Part shown: positions 1 to 5,852 of the stretch, piece after piece | Position numbering within the stretch: the stretch's first letter is position 1 | Layout: every line of letters begins with the position of its first letter | Source of the DNA: Acidobacteriota bacterium | Lineage (GTDB): Bacteria > Acidobacteriota > Blastocatellia > Pyrinomonadales > Pyrinomonadaceae | Assembly: GCA_029862725.1 (NCBI GenBank) | Contig: JAOTWT010000216.1 | Span: 1-5,852 of the forward strand | Length of the DNA: 5,852 nucleotides | Direction: 5' to 3' | The notes under the pieces: generated by a model | The model's input: only the letters and a program-made list of their open reading frames with translations | What the model was told of the DNA's origin: nothing | Database searches by the model: none | Program-made: the position numbers and the translations under genes

Positions 1-850
1 ACGCGAGTTCCTGGAAGCCGACCATCAGCGCCTGTGCCGGTGAACGGCCAATCATGTTCCGAAATGCATCCATCAGTCCATACCACGGCAGCCGCAACGA
101 TCGATGCCAATGTTCCCTCTGATACTCGAGGAATTTGAAGGGATCGCCCGATACCGAATAATTGAGACCGAGATATGAACTAACGCCGATCGGTATCAGC
201 AGCAGATAGAGCCACTGCCAGTTTTTCTCCCTTGTTTCCCGGAATTCGTTCCAAACCTCCAGAAGAAGCGCGGGAAATAAAAGAAGGCCGTTGATCCGCG
301 TGGTGCATGCCAGGCAACCCAGTACCCCGGCGAGAAGCCATCGACGCTTTCTCGCTGCAAAAAACGCGCTGACCACGAGCGCCAGAAAAAGGCTTTCGGT
401 ATAGGGAATGTGAAGGACAAAACTGGTCGGAAAAATGAAGAGAAACAAGACTGCCGCGTCCGCAACGCGTTCCGCATAATCCAACCGGACCAGTTCCCTC
501 AGAACAACCGCAAGAACCACCGAGGCGACCCCTGAAATCAGGAAAGCGCTTAAGACCGTGTCGCGGACGACAAAATCGAGGATCGCTACGAGAAGCGGGT
601 AAAGGGGGTAAAAGACCAATAAAAAGCGGTCTTCGCCGACAGCGGCATACCCGTCTTGAGCTATCTTTATGTAATGGACCGCATCCCACCTTTTCCAGAT
701 ATAGAGGACGCGGTAGATATTGTTGATCGGCTTATCCGTCGCCACCAAATAGGTCTGAATCCCATAAAAGACGACGAGGAGCTTGATCGCGATCACGCTT
801 GCCGCAATCTTCAGATTCTCAGAAGCGATCGATTTGCGGATCATTTCCAT
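1..850 (-). CDS. PIG-V-like membrane mannosyltransferase, N-terminal part (runs off the window)
   Basis: The reading frame is open from 850 to the window edge, giving 283 residues with no stop. Features matching the PIG-V / Mannosyl_trans2 family (GT-C fold) are RWDAVHY at about 54-60, FYPLYPLL at 80-87, PYTESLF at 149-155 and TTRING at 183-188, set between hydrophobic segments at about 15-36, 78-92, 98-117, 132-148, 152-166 and 171-197. Family members use a polyprenyl-phosphate-mannose donor and a catalytic acid near the first luminal or periplasmic loop; Asp56 of RWD is the likely equivalent. In eukaryotes PIG-V adds the second mannose of the GPI anchor. Bacterial homologues have no settled acceptor, so the substrate here is unknown. 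The start is uncertain. ATG 850 and ATG 844 have no clear ribosome site, and an in-frame ATG at 904, directly after a stop, would add 18 residues behind a weak GCGGA. The gene lies 159 bases downstream of the B12 receptor and probably has no role in B12 uptake. Confidence 0.85.
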   Translation of the reverse strand, partial: MEMIRKSIASENLKIAASVIAIKLLVVFYGIQTYLVATDKPINNIYRVLYIWKRWDAVHYIKIAQDGYAAVGEDRFLLVFYPLYPLLVAILDFVVRDTVLSAFLISGVASVVLAVVLRELVRLDYAERVADAAVLFLFIFPTSFVLHIPYTESLFLALVVSAFFAARKRRWLLAGVLGCLACTTRINGLLLFPALLLEVWNEFRETREKNWQWLYLLLIPIGVSSYLGLNYSVSGDPFKFLEYQREHWHRSLRLPWYGLMDAFRNMIGRSPAQALMVGFQELA

Positions 851-943
851 AGCAAATAGGCGGCTTGACGAATCCGCCCTTACGGCTTCGCCGAACTCGG
901 GCATTCAGTCCGCAGAATTCGCGGCGTTACAATCACGGCCCTT

Positions 944-949
944 TGTCAA
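944..949 (-). promoter_or_regulatory. possible -35 box upstream of the mannosyltransferase gene
   Basis: The minus strand reads TTGACA at 949-944, a perfect sigma-70 -35 match about 95 bases before ATG 850. No convincing -10 hexamer lies 16-18 bases downstream; the nearest candidate, TGTAAC, is only 12 bases away. It also overlaps the T-run of the weak terminator. Recorded as a possibility only. Confidence 0.15.
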
Positions 950-988
950 AAAAGTCTCAATCGCCCCGTATTTTTATGGCGCCGGGGC
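948..988 (-). terminator. weak hairpin plus T-tract after the receptor gene
   Basis: On the minus strand, 22 bases after the receptor stop codon, GCCCCG (988-983) can pair with CGGGGC (968-963) around a 14-base loop. A run of six T follows at 953-948. The T-run starts nine bases after the stem, farther than in a typical intrinsic terminator, and the loop is large. It may end the receptor transcript, but this is a tentative call. Confidence 0.3.
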
Positions 989-1009
989 CGGGAACCAAAC
1001 CGCGTCAGT

Positions 1010-3391
1010 TTAAAACTCGAACAAGACGCCCGTTTTCACTGTCCTGCCGACAGTCGCAAAGCCGTTTTCGAAATAAGAATAACCGAAAATATTTTCAACG
1101 CTCGCAAAAAATACTGCCTTCGCGGATTCATTGAACACAGGCAGTTCGTACCCGGCAGTCAGGTCCCCGCGGCGATTGCCTCCAAACCGGTAAATATACG
1201 TGGAGAATGCCGAAGTGCTGAAGATCGGCGCGAGATATCTGCTGGTCGCCTCAAAATCGAAATTCAGGGATAGCCGCCTTTGAAATCTCTGGGTCGCATT
1301 CAGCGTAAACCGGTGTTTGGGTATTCCCAGCGTATCGATGATCCCGCTCCCCACGATCTGCGGCTCGCGCTGGTCGCCGTTCGTAAAGGAATAGGACGAA
1401 AAGACGCTCGTTGCATTCCTTGGTGAAACGCGTGCTGAAAATTCAAATCCCCTGGCGAGCCCGCCTTTGGTGTTTACGTAACCTCCAAACGGCCGCGGAT
1501 CTGGTCCGATATCGGGAACCGTGTTTCCGTAGCCGATGGTGTCTGTCAGGCGTGTGTAAAAGTAGGTAGCGGATAGGTTTACACGTCCTTTAGCGAGATC
1601 CTGGTCGACACCCGCATCAATCGCCACCGAACGCTCAGGCTCGAGGTTTGGATCACCCAGAATCGTAAATGACTGTGAAAACGAACTATAAAAACTGCCG
1701 AACCGTTCGTACAGGCTCGGGACACGATAGCCGTTGCCGATATGCATACGGATCTTTGTTTTTGAGCCTTCAAAGAAGTATGACGCCGCACCATCAAACG
1801 TGTACGCCGACGGCGGACTGGATGGATCGATACCCGCGTAAGGTGCATTGGACACGCTGAAACTTGGTGTCTGAAGCGAAAACGTCTGCACGCGAAACCC
1901 GCCGGCGATCTGCAGCCTCCGCGCGAGGATCGATCGAAGATACTGAACAAAAAAGGTGCTTCCCGATTGATCGACAGCCGTTAAATATTCGTTTGACGGT
2001 GCGGGACCGAGGCCCTCGTTGGCATATTTTTCGAGTTCGAATTCATAGCCTGCGATAATCCTTCCGTTGGAGGTCGGGGCCCAATCTATTTTGGTGTTGA
2101 GATTGTGAATCCGCCCGTCGAAGAAACTAAATTGTGTCCCGCCGAATGGCTGGAAACCCGGGCCGAGTCCGCCGTTCTCATTTTCCCTTTGTGTCTTCAG
2201 CCCCTGATAGCCCGCCGAAAAAACGGTTTTGGAATTGACGATAAACGCGCCGTTAAATTGAACCGCGTAGAAGTCCGAACGCTGGTAATTGTCTGGATCA
2301 TTTGCGTCCGGCAGAAAATTTACGCCGGAAACCGCATCGATAATCGTCGCAGAGGGCGCGGTACCAGTCATATCCGGATTGGCGTTAAGCCGAACAAATG
2401 CATCGGAAAATGTAAAGGTCCCGAATAAGCTGATCCTGTCCGAAGGCCTTCCATCGAACCTTCCGCGGAATGAAGTCGAATTTGCGTCGTCTTCCCCGTC
2501 GATACCGCGGGTCACTCCGGTCCTCGCCAGTCCCGCAGTAATTCCGAATCGGCCGCCGGATGTTCCGTAGCCCGCATCACCTTGAAATCGTGTGTATCCG
2601 AGGCCGCCGTATTCACTTTGGAAACTGCCGTGTAAACCCTCCGTTGCCTGTTTCGTGTTTACATCCACGACGCCGCCGATAGCATTTGTTCCATAGACAC
2701 TGCTCCCGGAGCCGCGGAGCACTTCGATACGGCCTATATTTACGGTGCTCAGGTCCGAGATAAACGCCGAAGCGTCTCCTGTGATTGATGCCGGATCACG
2801 AAGACGCTGTCCGTCCAGTAAGACCGCCGTGTCCTGATTCCTCAAGCCGCGCGTCTTGATGCTCGCCGTGCGGCCAAACCCGCCGAGCTGTTGGATTCGA
2901 AATCCGGGCGCGGTTCGCAAAGCATCGGCGATCGAATTCTCGTTGCGATCGCGGATATTCCCCGCATCGATCACATCGACCGATTTTGAAACTTCGGAAA
3001 AAGGCTGCGAAGTGCCCGTCGAAATAGTCACGGCGACGATCTCGCTTATTCCCGCCACTTCTTTGAGAATCAGATCCACGCGTGTTTCGGTGTTGACCGC
3101 AATCCTTGCTTTCAGGACATCGGAATATCTCGATTGAACGCCGTATGTTTTTCGCGCAAACACCCTCGCATTACCGGACGGCACCTTCACCAAATATGAA
3201 CCATCCTCGCGCGTGACTGCTTTGTAGGTTTTTGCCGGGACCTCGTTCGCATACACTGTTACCTCCGCCCCCCCAACAGGGTTGCCGGCGGAATCTGCAA
3301 CGCTTCCCCTGATAATCGAGGTCTCTGCTTTCTGAGCACAGATCGCTACGCTCAACAAACACAAAGACAGCAGACCGTATAGAACTTTCAT
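1010..3391 (-). CDS. btuB: TonB-dependent outer-membrane receptor, cobalamin (BtuB-like)
   Basis: A complete 793-residue gatekeeper of the outer membrane, expected to import cobalamin or other corrinoids using TonB-ExbBD energy. A signal peptide covers residues 1-19, with likely cleavage after AICA. Residues 27-112 form a carboxypeptidase-regulatory-like beta domain (GSVADSAGNPVGGAEV, then REDGSYLVKV). A TonB-box-like EIVAVTIS lies at 117-124. The plug spans about 133-247, with ADALRTAPGF, TRGLRNQDTAVLLDGQRL and IEVLRGSGSSVYGTNAIGGVV. The rest is a 22-strand-type barrel ending in aromatic Phe793, as outer-membrane proteins usually do. It is longer than E. coli BtuB because of the extra N-terminal domain and longer loops. 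ATG 3391 is well placed behind AAAGGAG. The barrel alone could not separate a B12 receptor from a siderophore one. The call rests on the cobalamin riboswitch in its leader and the btuFCD-like genes just upstream. Confidence 0.88.
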   Translation of the reverse strand: MKVLYGLLSLCLLSVAICAQKAETSIIRGSVADSAGNPVGGAEVTVYANEVPAKTYKAVTREDGSYLVKVPSGNARVFARKTYGVQSRYSDVLKARIAVNTETRVDLILKEVAGISEIVAVTISTGTSQPFSEVSKSVDVIDAGNIRDRNENSIADALRTAPGFRIQQLGGFGRTASIKTRGLRNQDTAVLLDGQRLRDPASITGDASAFISDLSTVNIGRIEVLRGSGSSVYGTNAIGGVVDVNTKQATEGLHGSFQSEYGGLGYTRFQGDAGYGTSGGRFGITAGLARTGVTRGIDGEDDANSTSFRGRFDGRPSDRISLFGTFTFSDAFVRLNANPDMTGTAPSATIIDAVSGVNFLPDANDPDNYQRSDFYAVQFNGAFIVNSKTVFSAGYQGLKTQRENENGGLGPGFQPFGGTQFSFFDGRIHNLNTKIDWAPTSNGRIIAGYEFELEKYANEGLGPAPSNEYLTAVDQSGSTFFVQYLRSILARRLQIAGGFRVQTFSLQTPSFSVSNAPYAGIDPSSPPSAYTFDGAASYFFEGSKTKIRMHIGNGYRVPSLYERFGSFYSSFSQSFTILGDPNLEPERSVAIDAGVDQDLAKGRVNLSATYFYTRLTDTIGYGNTVPDIGPDPRPFGGYVNTKGGLARGFEFSARVSPRNATSVFSSYSFTNGDQREPQIVGSGIIDTLGIPKHRFTLNATQRFQRRLSLNFDFEATSRYLAPIFSTSAFSTYIYRFGGNRRGDLTAGYELPVFNESAKAVFFASVENIFGYSYFENGFATVGRTVKTGVLFEF

Positions 3392-3397
3392 CTTTCA

Positions 3398-3404
3398 CTC
3401 CTTT
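3398..3404 (-). promoter_or_regulatory. strong Shine-Dalgarno site of the receptor gene
   Basis: The minus strand reads AAAGGAG at 3404-3398, six bases before ATG 3391. It fixes the start of the receptor. It directly follows TGGGCGG (3411-3405), the stretch that can pair with the riboswitch L5 loop, so access to this site is probably what the switch controls. Confidence 0.85.
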
Positions 3405-3631
3405 CCGCCCAGCGCAGAAATTCTCAAAATCACGATAGACATGGCAAAGTTCCCGGCTTCTCATTTATCAGGGATCCGTTGAACCTCGAAAACCTATCCG
3501 AATTCAACTCACGGAATGAGTTTGGAACTCGTGGCAAGCGCGACGAATGATAAATAATCCCTGACAAACGACGATCGGTTGCGTGGGCAGCGCCGGCATC
3601 AACCGGACTTCCCTTGCGCAGACTATCATCC
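3405..3631 (-). ncRNA. cobalamin riboswitch in the leader of the B12 receptor
   Basis: Read on the minus strand, the leader carries the conserved blocks of the cobalamin aptamer in order. They are GGGAA (3613-3609); a CCGG/CCGG stem (3606-3603 with 3596-3593); the L5 block GCGCTGCCCACGCAACCG (3594-3577), a close match to the usual GCTGACCCGCAAC; and the B12 box AAGCCGGGAACTTTGCC (3459-3443), against the canonical AAGCCAGGAGACCTGCC. Between them is a peripheral arm closed by ten pairs (3566-3557 with 3475-3466). It contains a long hairpin with stems 3530-3525/3505-3500 and 3522-3517/3511-3506 and a five-base loop. The outer helix can form from AGT (3624-3622) with ACT (3450-3448) plus neighbouring pairs. 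CTGCCCA in L5 (3590-3584) can pair with TGGGCGG (3411-3405) beside the Shine-Dalgarno site. The large peripheral arm suggests the adenosylcobalamin-type class, by inference. Expected action: cobalamin binding lowers receptor translation. Confidence 0.92.
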
Positions 3632-3665
3632 AAAAACGGTCGGTTTACCCCCAACGGAAACCGTT
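3632..3665 (-). terminator. second hairpin with T-tract between the ATPase and the riboswitch
   Basis: On the minus strand AACGG (3665-3661) and CCGTT (3657-3653) form a tight hairpin. Alternatively CGGTTT (3663-3658) pairs with AAACCG (3646-3641), or AACGGT (3665-3660) with ACCGTT (3640-3635). Five T follow at 3636-3632, just before the aptamer. It could be a back-up terminator for the transporter operon or a leader structure of the receptor mRNA. The pairings exclude one another, so this is a modest call. Confidence 0.35.
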
Positions 3666-3677
3666 CCGCCGATTTCA

Positions 3678-3704
3678 AAACAAGGGCCCTTGAATCAATG
3701 GCCC
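3678..3704 (-). terminator. probable terminator after the ATPase gene (interrupted palindrome)
   Basis: Twelve bases after the ATPase stop codon, a 21-base dyad occupies 3704-3684 on the minus strand: GGGCC, a mismatch, TTGA, a central base, TCAA, a mismatch, GGCCC. A short T-rich tail, TTGTTTT, follows at 3683-3677. As RNA it folds as a GGGCC/GGCCC stem over an AT-rich loop, a plausible if weak intrinsic terminator closing btuFCD. Such dyads can also be operators for a dimeric repressor. Confidence 0.45.
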
Positions 3705-3716
3705 ATCACACAGAAG

Positions 3717-4493
3717 TCAAAACAGGGGTGTCAGCCGGACACGCCCGCTGCGGGGATTGCGGTCCCGCAAAACATTCATATTGAATACTTTAGAGATATT
3801 GCTCTCCGTTAGAACATCTTCCGGCGCACCATCCGCAACAATCCTGCCCGACTTTAGCATCAGCGCCCTGTCCGCAAATTCGGCCGCCAAATTCAAATCA
3901 TGGGTTATCACGAGCGCCGACGAACCGCAGGTCTCACACCTTTTCTTTACGAGCTTCAAAATCAGCGCCTGATTCGATAGATCGAGATTGTTAGTCGGTT
4001 CGTCAAGAAGCAGGATTCCGGCCTCGGTCGCAAAGGCCCGGGATAAAAGGACCCGCTGGCGCTCGCCGCCCGAAAGCTCGTTCATAATCCGGTCGCTAAA
4101 CCCTTCCAGCCGGCAGAGTTCGAGACACCTGTCGGCGATCCGCAGGTCGTCCTCCGTCTCCCAGCCGAACGGCCCTCCGTGCGCAAATCGCCCGGCCAGA
4201 ACGAACTCCCTGACCGTCATCGGAAACTTTGTTTCGTTCTCCTGGGCAACGACCGCGATCTTCTTGGATATCTGCGCCCTGGAATAACTGCCGAGCTCTT
4301 TTCCTTCGAGCAGCACCTCGCCGCGTGCCGTTTCGACGGTTCCATTTAGCGCGCGTAGCAAAGAGGTCTTGCCGGCGCCGTTTGCGCCAATCACCGCGAC
4401 AAACTCTCCAGCCCGGACCGCGAATTGGACCTCTTCGAGGATTAATCCGGTTCCGTAGTCGATATCGATATTCCGGGCTTCTAGCATCATCAC
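3717..4493 (-). CDS. btuD: ABC transporter ATPase for corrinoid import (BtuD-like)
   Basis: A full-length (258 residue) cytoplasmic ATPase that powers the BtuC-type permease. All nucleotide-binding motifs are intact: Walker A GANGAGKT (36-43), Q-loop Gln84, signature LSGGERQ (140-146), Walker B ILLLDEP (160-166) with Glu165 as catalytic base, D-loop NNLD (168-171) and the switch histidine in ITHD (His198). The family is the FepC/BtuD/HmuV group that pairs with FecCD permeases; siderophore, haem and B12 members are hard to tell apart by sequence, so the substrate is inferred from the neighbours. The start is ambiguous: GTG 4493 directly follows the permease stop (TGAGTGATGATG), with in-frame ATG codons at 4490 and 4487. 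The upstream AGAGGA site fits GTG 4493 with 5 bases between or ATG 4490 with 8, so the true start may be 4490. Translational coupling to the permease is likely. Confidence 0.9.
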   Translation of the reverse strand: MMMLEARNIDIDYGTGLILEEVQFAVRAGEFVAVIGANGAGKTSLLRALNGTVETARGEVLLEGKELGSYSRAQISKKIAVVAQENETKFPMTVREFVLAGRFAHGGPFGWETEDDLRIADRCLELCRLEGFSDRIMNELSGGERQRVLLSRAFATEAGILLLDEPTNNLDLSNQALILKLVKKRCETCGSSALVITHDLNLAAEFADRALMLKSGRIVADGAPEDVLTESNISKVFNMNVLRDRNPRSGRVRLTPLF

Positions 4494-5480
4494 TCAATTC
4501 CTCTTCAGGAGGAAAATAAACAAGGGGCACCCGATCAACGCCGTGATCGCCCCGACAGGCAATTCCCGGGGGGAGATCAGCGTCCGTGCCGCGGTATCCG
4601 CGACGACAACGAACGCCGCGCCAAACAGCGCCGAAAAAGGAAGTACCGTGCGGTTGTCGCTTCCCGTCGCCAGACGTACTAAATGGGGCACGATGAGTCC
4701 GACGAACCCGACCGAGCCGCTCGCGGCGACCGACAACCCGACCATCGCCGACGCCGTCAAAAATACAATCCCTCTCGTTTTTCCGACCTCGACCCCGAAA
4801 TCGAGCGCGTCCCGTTCCCCGACCATCATCAGATTCAGCGCCCTTGCCTGCGATGTGAGCAGAACCGTGCCGATAACTGCCGCCGCAAGAGTAAGATAGA
4901 ATCCCGTATAAGTGGCCTGCGAGAGATCGCCGAGCAACCAAAACGTAAAACTTCGAAGACGAGTCGCATCCAGTAGCGTCGTCAGAAGGATGATGATCGA
5001 GGACAGAAAAGTCGTTACGATAACACCCGAGAGGACTAGCCTCTCGACGCTCATTCCGGCCTTCGAACGTGCTATCCGATAGACCGCACCGGTTGCGAGC
5101 AAAGCCCCCGCAAAAGCCATCAATGGCCTCGAAAAACCAAATGCCGCAAAAAAGACAAAGGCGAGCATCGTACCGAGAGCCGCTCCGTTCGAAACCCCCA
5201 GCAGATAGGGCTCGGCCAGAGGGTTCCGGAGCAGGGCCTGAAGCGCGGCACCCGAAACCGCAAGACATGCACCGACGCAGGCCCCGAGCAAAACCCTCGG
5301 GAGCCTGATCTGGTAGAGAATCGCGGCCTGGGTCTCGTTCAACGTGCCAAAACTGATCGTTTCGCTTCCAAAGAACAACCCCGCGGAAACCGCCGCCGCC
5401 AGCAACAGCACCAGCGCGAAAAACGCGGCCAAATGGTTTTTCCGGTCAAAGATCATTCCAACCCGCGGCCCTTTTCCCAT
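4494..5480 (-). CDS. btuC: FecCD-family ABC permease for corrinoid import (BtuC-like)
   Basis: A 328-residue polytopic inner-membrane protein, the usual length for the family, that forms a homodimeric channel for substrate handed over by BtuF. A first hydrophobic segment lies at about 17-38. The FecCD hallmark follows: IRLPRVLLGACVGA (58-71), then SGAALQALLRNPLAEPYLLGVSNGAALG (76-103). The second conserved region is GSVGFVGLIVPHLVR (255-269), which includes the cytoplasmic coupling helix that touches the ATPase. The tail ELPVGAITALIGCPLFIFLLKR (306-327) is also typical. About ten transmembrane helices are expected. It overlaps the binding-protein gene by 28 bases if ATG 5480 is used, where AGAGG sits about four bases upstream. 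ATG 5456 (residue 9) would give a classic ATGA stop/start overlap but has a poorer ribosome site. Both starts leave the first helix intact. Assignment to B12 over iron is by context. Confidence 0.9.
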   Translation of the reverse strand: MGKGPRVGMIFDRKNHLAAFFALVLLLAAAVSAGLFFGSETISFGTLNETQAAILYQIRLPRVLLGACVGACLAVSGAALQALLRNPLAEPYLLGVSNGAALGTMLAFVFFAAFGFSRPLMAFAGALLATGAVYRIARSKAGMSVERLVLSGVIVTTFLSSIIILLTTLLDATRLRSFTFWLLGDLSQATYTGFYLTLAAAVIGTVLLTSQARALNLMMVGERDALDFGVEVGKTRGIVFLTASAMVGLSVAASGSVGFVGLIVPHLVRLATGSDNRTVLPFSALFGAAFVVVADTAARTLISPRELPVGAITALIGCPLFIFLLKRN

Positions 5481-5852
5481 TCTTCCTCTTTTGCGACGAG
5501 CAATTCGAGCGCTTCCACGAACCTCGGACCCGGTCTGGAAAGCACGTCCGCGCCGATATTGTATACGCGCCCGTTTCGGACAGCGACCGAGCTTCGAAAG
5601 ACTTCGTTTGGCGCATCGTTACCTACGCTTTCCGAGATCACAATGATGTCCGGGTTCAAAGTGCGCGCTAGCTCCTGCGAGATCTTTGGATAGGGACTGT
5701 CGATGTCGTCGGTTACGGAAGTAAAACCGATCTTGGACAAAGCGTCCGATATGAAAGAGCCCTTCCCGATCGTATAGAGCGATTTATCGATCTGGACAAA
5801 GACCCCTCTCGATCCCTTTTTTTGAGCCGCGAATTCGGCCGCCTTTTTGAGT
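5453..5852 (-). CDS. btuF: periplasmic corrinoid-binding protein, C-terminal part (BtuF-like; start lies outside)
   Basis: The frame is open from the window edge to a TGA at 5455-5453, giving the last 132 residues of a class III periplasmic binding protein (Peripla_BP_2 family). Recognisable pieces are GVFVQIDKSLYTIGKGSFISDAL, matching the family's 'LyTaGkgSfl.dll' strand and helix; PKISQELARTLNPDIIVIS; VAVRNGRVYNIGADVLSRPGPRFVEALELL, the usual 'av.ngrvy...d..lrpgPR..eale' ending. This is the second lobe that closes over the ligand. The N-terminal lobe and signal sequence are not in view, so neither secretion nor lipidation can be judged. Its 3' end overlaps the permease gene by 28 bases (or 4, with the shorter permease start). 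That points to one operon and coupled translation. The same fold binds ferric siderophores and haem; B12 is inferred from the linked riboswitch-controlled receptor. Confidence 0.85.
   Translation of the reverse strand, partial: LKKAAEFAAQKKGSRGVFVQIDKSLYTIGKGSFISDALSKIGFTSVTDDIDSPYPKISQELARTLNPDIIVISESVGNDAPNEVFRSSVAVRNGRVYNIGADVLSRPGPRFVEALELLVAKEEEWEKGRGLE

Noticed and set aside
180..689. A 169-residue open frame on the minus strand, and a 93-residue one at 196-477
   Set aside because: Both are out-of-frame shadows of the PIG-V-like gene, whose frame carries family motifs and membrane segments; these two are Arg/Ser/Cys-rich without any motif.
859..878. GGCGG/CCGCC hairpin just upstream of ATG 850
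   Set aside because: It has a ten-base loop and no T-run, and it falls inside the coding region if the 904 start is used. There is not enough to call it regulatory.
3374..3391. Lipoprotein signal in the receptor (Cys at residues 11 and 18)
   Set aside because: Ile precedes Cys18, which does not fit a lipobox; an ordinary signal-peptidase site after AICA fits better.
3430..3678. An 82-residue open frame on the minus strand across the leader, and a 97-residue one at 3171-3464
   Set aside because: They overlap the riboswitch and the receptor's 5' end. The conserved RNA blocks explain the sequence, and neither frame has a good ribosome site or a recognisable domain.
3715..3720. TTGACT on the minus strand at the end of btuD as a -35 box for the receptor
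   Set aside because: It overlaps the btuD stop codon, has no matching -10 at proper spacing, and lies upstream of the putative terminator.
3579..3812. A 77-residue plus-strand open frame antisense to the leader and ATPase end
   Set aside because: It covers the aptamer complement and the end of btuD, with no ribosome site and no recognisable domain.
4543..4899. Plus-strand open frames opposite the permease (also 4683-4976, 5069-5308 and 5344-5646)
   Set aside because: All are antisense to motif-bearing genes and have the low-complexity Arg/Pro/Ser make-up expected of shadows.
4096..5268. A 390-residue open frame on the minus strand spanning the permease/ATPase junction
   Set aside because: It lies out of frame over two strongly supported genes, is rich in Arg and Gly with no recognisable domain, and looks like a codon-bias shadow.

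Overview
The window carries five genes, all read from the minus strand, so transcription runs from high to low coordinates. In that order they are: the C-terminal part of a periplasmic corrinoid-binding protein (btuF-like), a FecCD-family permease (btuC-like), an ABC ATPase (btuD-like), a cobalamin riboswitch in an otherwise non-coding gap of 325 bases, a TonB-dependent outer-membrane receptor (btuB-like), and the N-terminal part of a PIG-V-like membrane mannosyltransferase. No tRNA, rRNA, CRISPR array, insertion sequence or phage gene was seen.

Together the first four genes form a vitamin B12 (cobalamin) import locus. The receptor would take corrinoids across the outer membrane with TonB energy, BtuF would bind them in the periplasm, and BtuC with BtuD would pump them across the inner membrane. 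BtuF, BtuC and BtuD are packed with overlapping or abutting reading frames and look like one operon. The receptor has its own 5' leader. After the ATPase stop codon come two terminator-like hairpins, then a cobalamin aptamer (core at about 3443-3613), and then a strong Shine-Dalgarno sequence. A seven-base stretch next to that Shine-Dalgarno sequence can pair with the aptamer's L5 region, which fits the kissing-loop translational switches known for this riboswitch family. This RNA element is the most interesting feature, and it is what turns a generic 'iron/B12' transport annotation into a cobalamin one.

The organism is a diderm bacterium, shown by the TonB-dependent receptor and the periplasmic binding protein. 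The receptor has a carboxypeptidase-regulatory-like domain in front of the plug, a layout common in Acidobacteriota and Bacteroidota. With the moderate GC content, this makes an acidobacterial source, perhaps class Blastocatellia, a reasonable guess, but it is inferred from general style and not proved. The mannosyltransferase downstream of the receptor is probably an unrelated envelope-glycosylation gene. It is separated by 159 bases that hold only weak signals. I see no unknown system here: the window is mostly a well-formed B12 uptake locus with an informative RNA switch.
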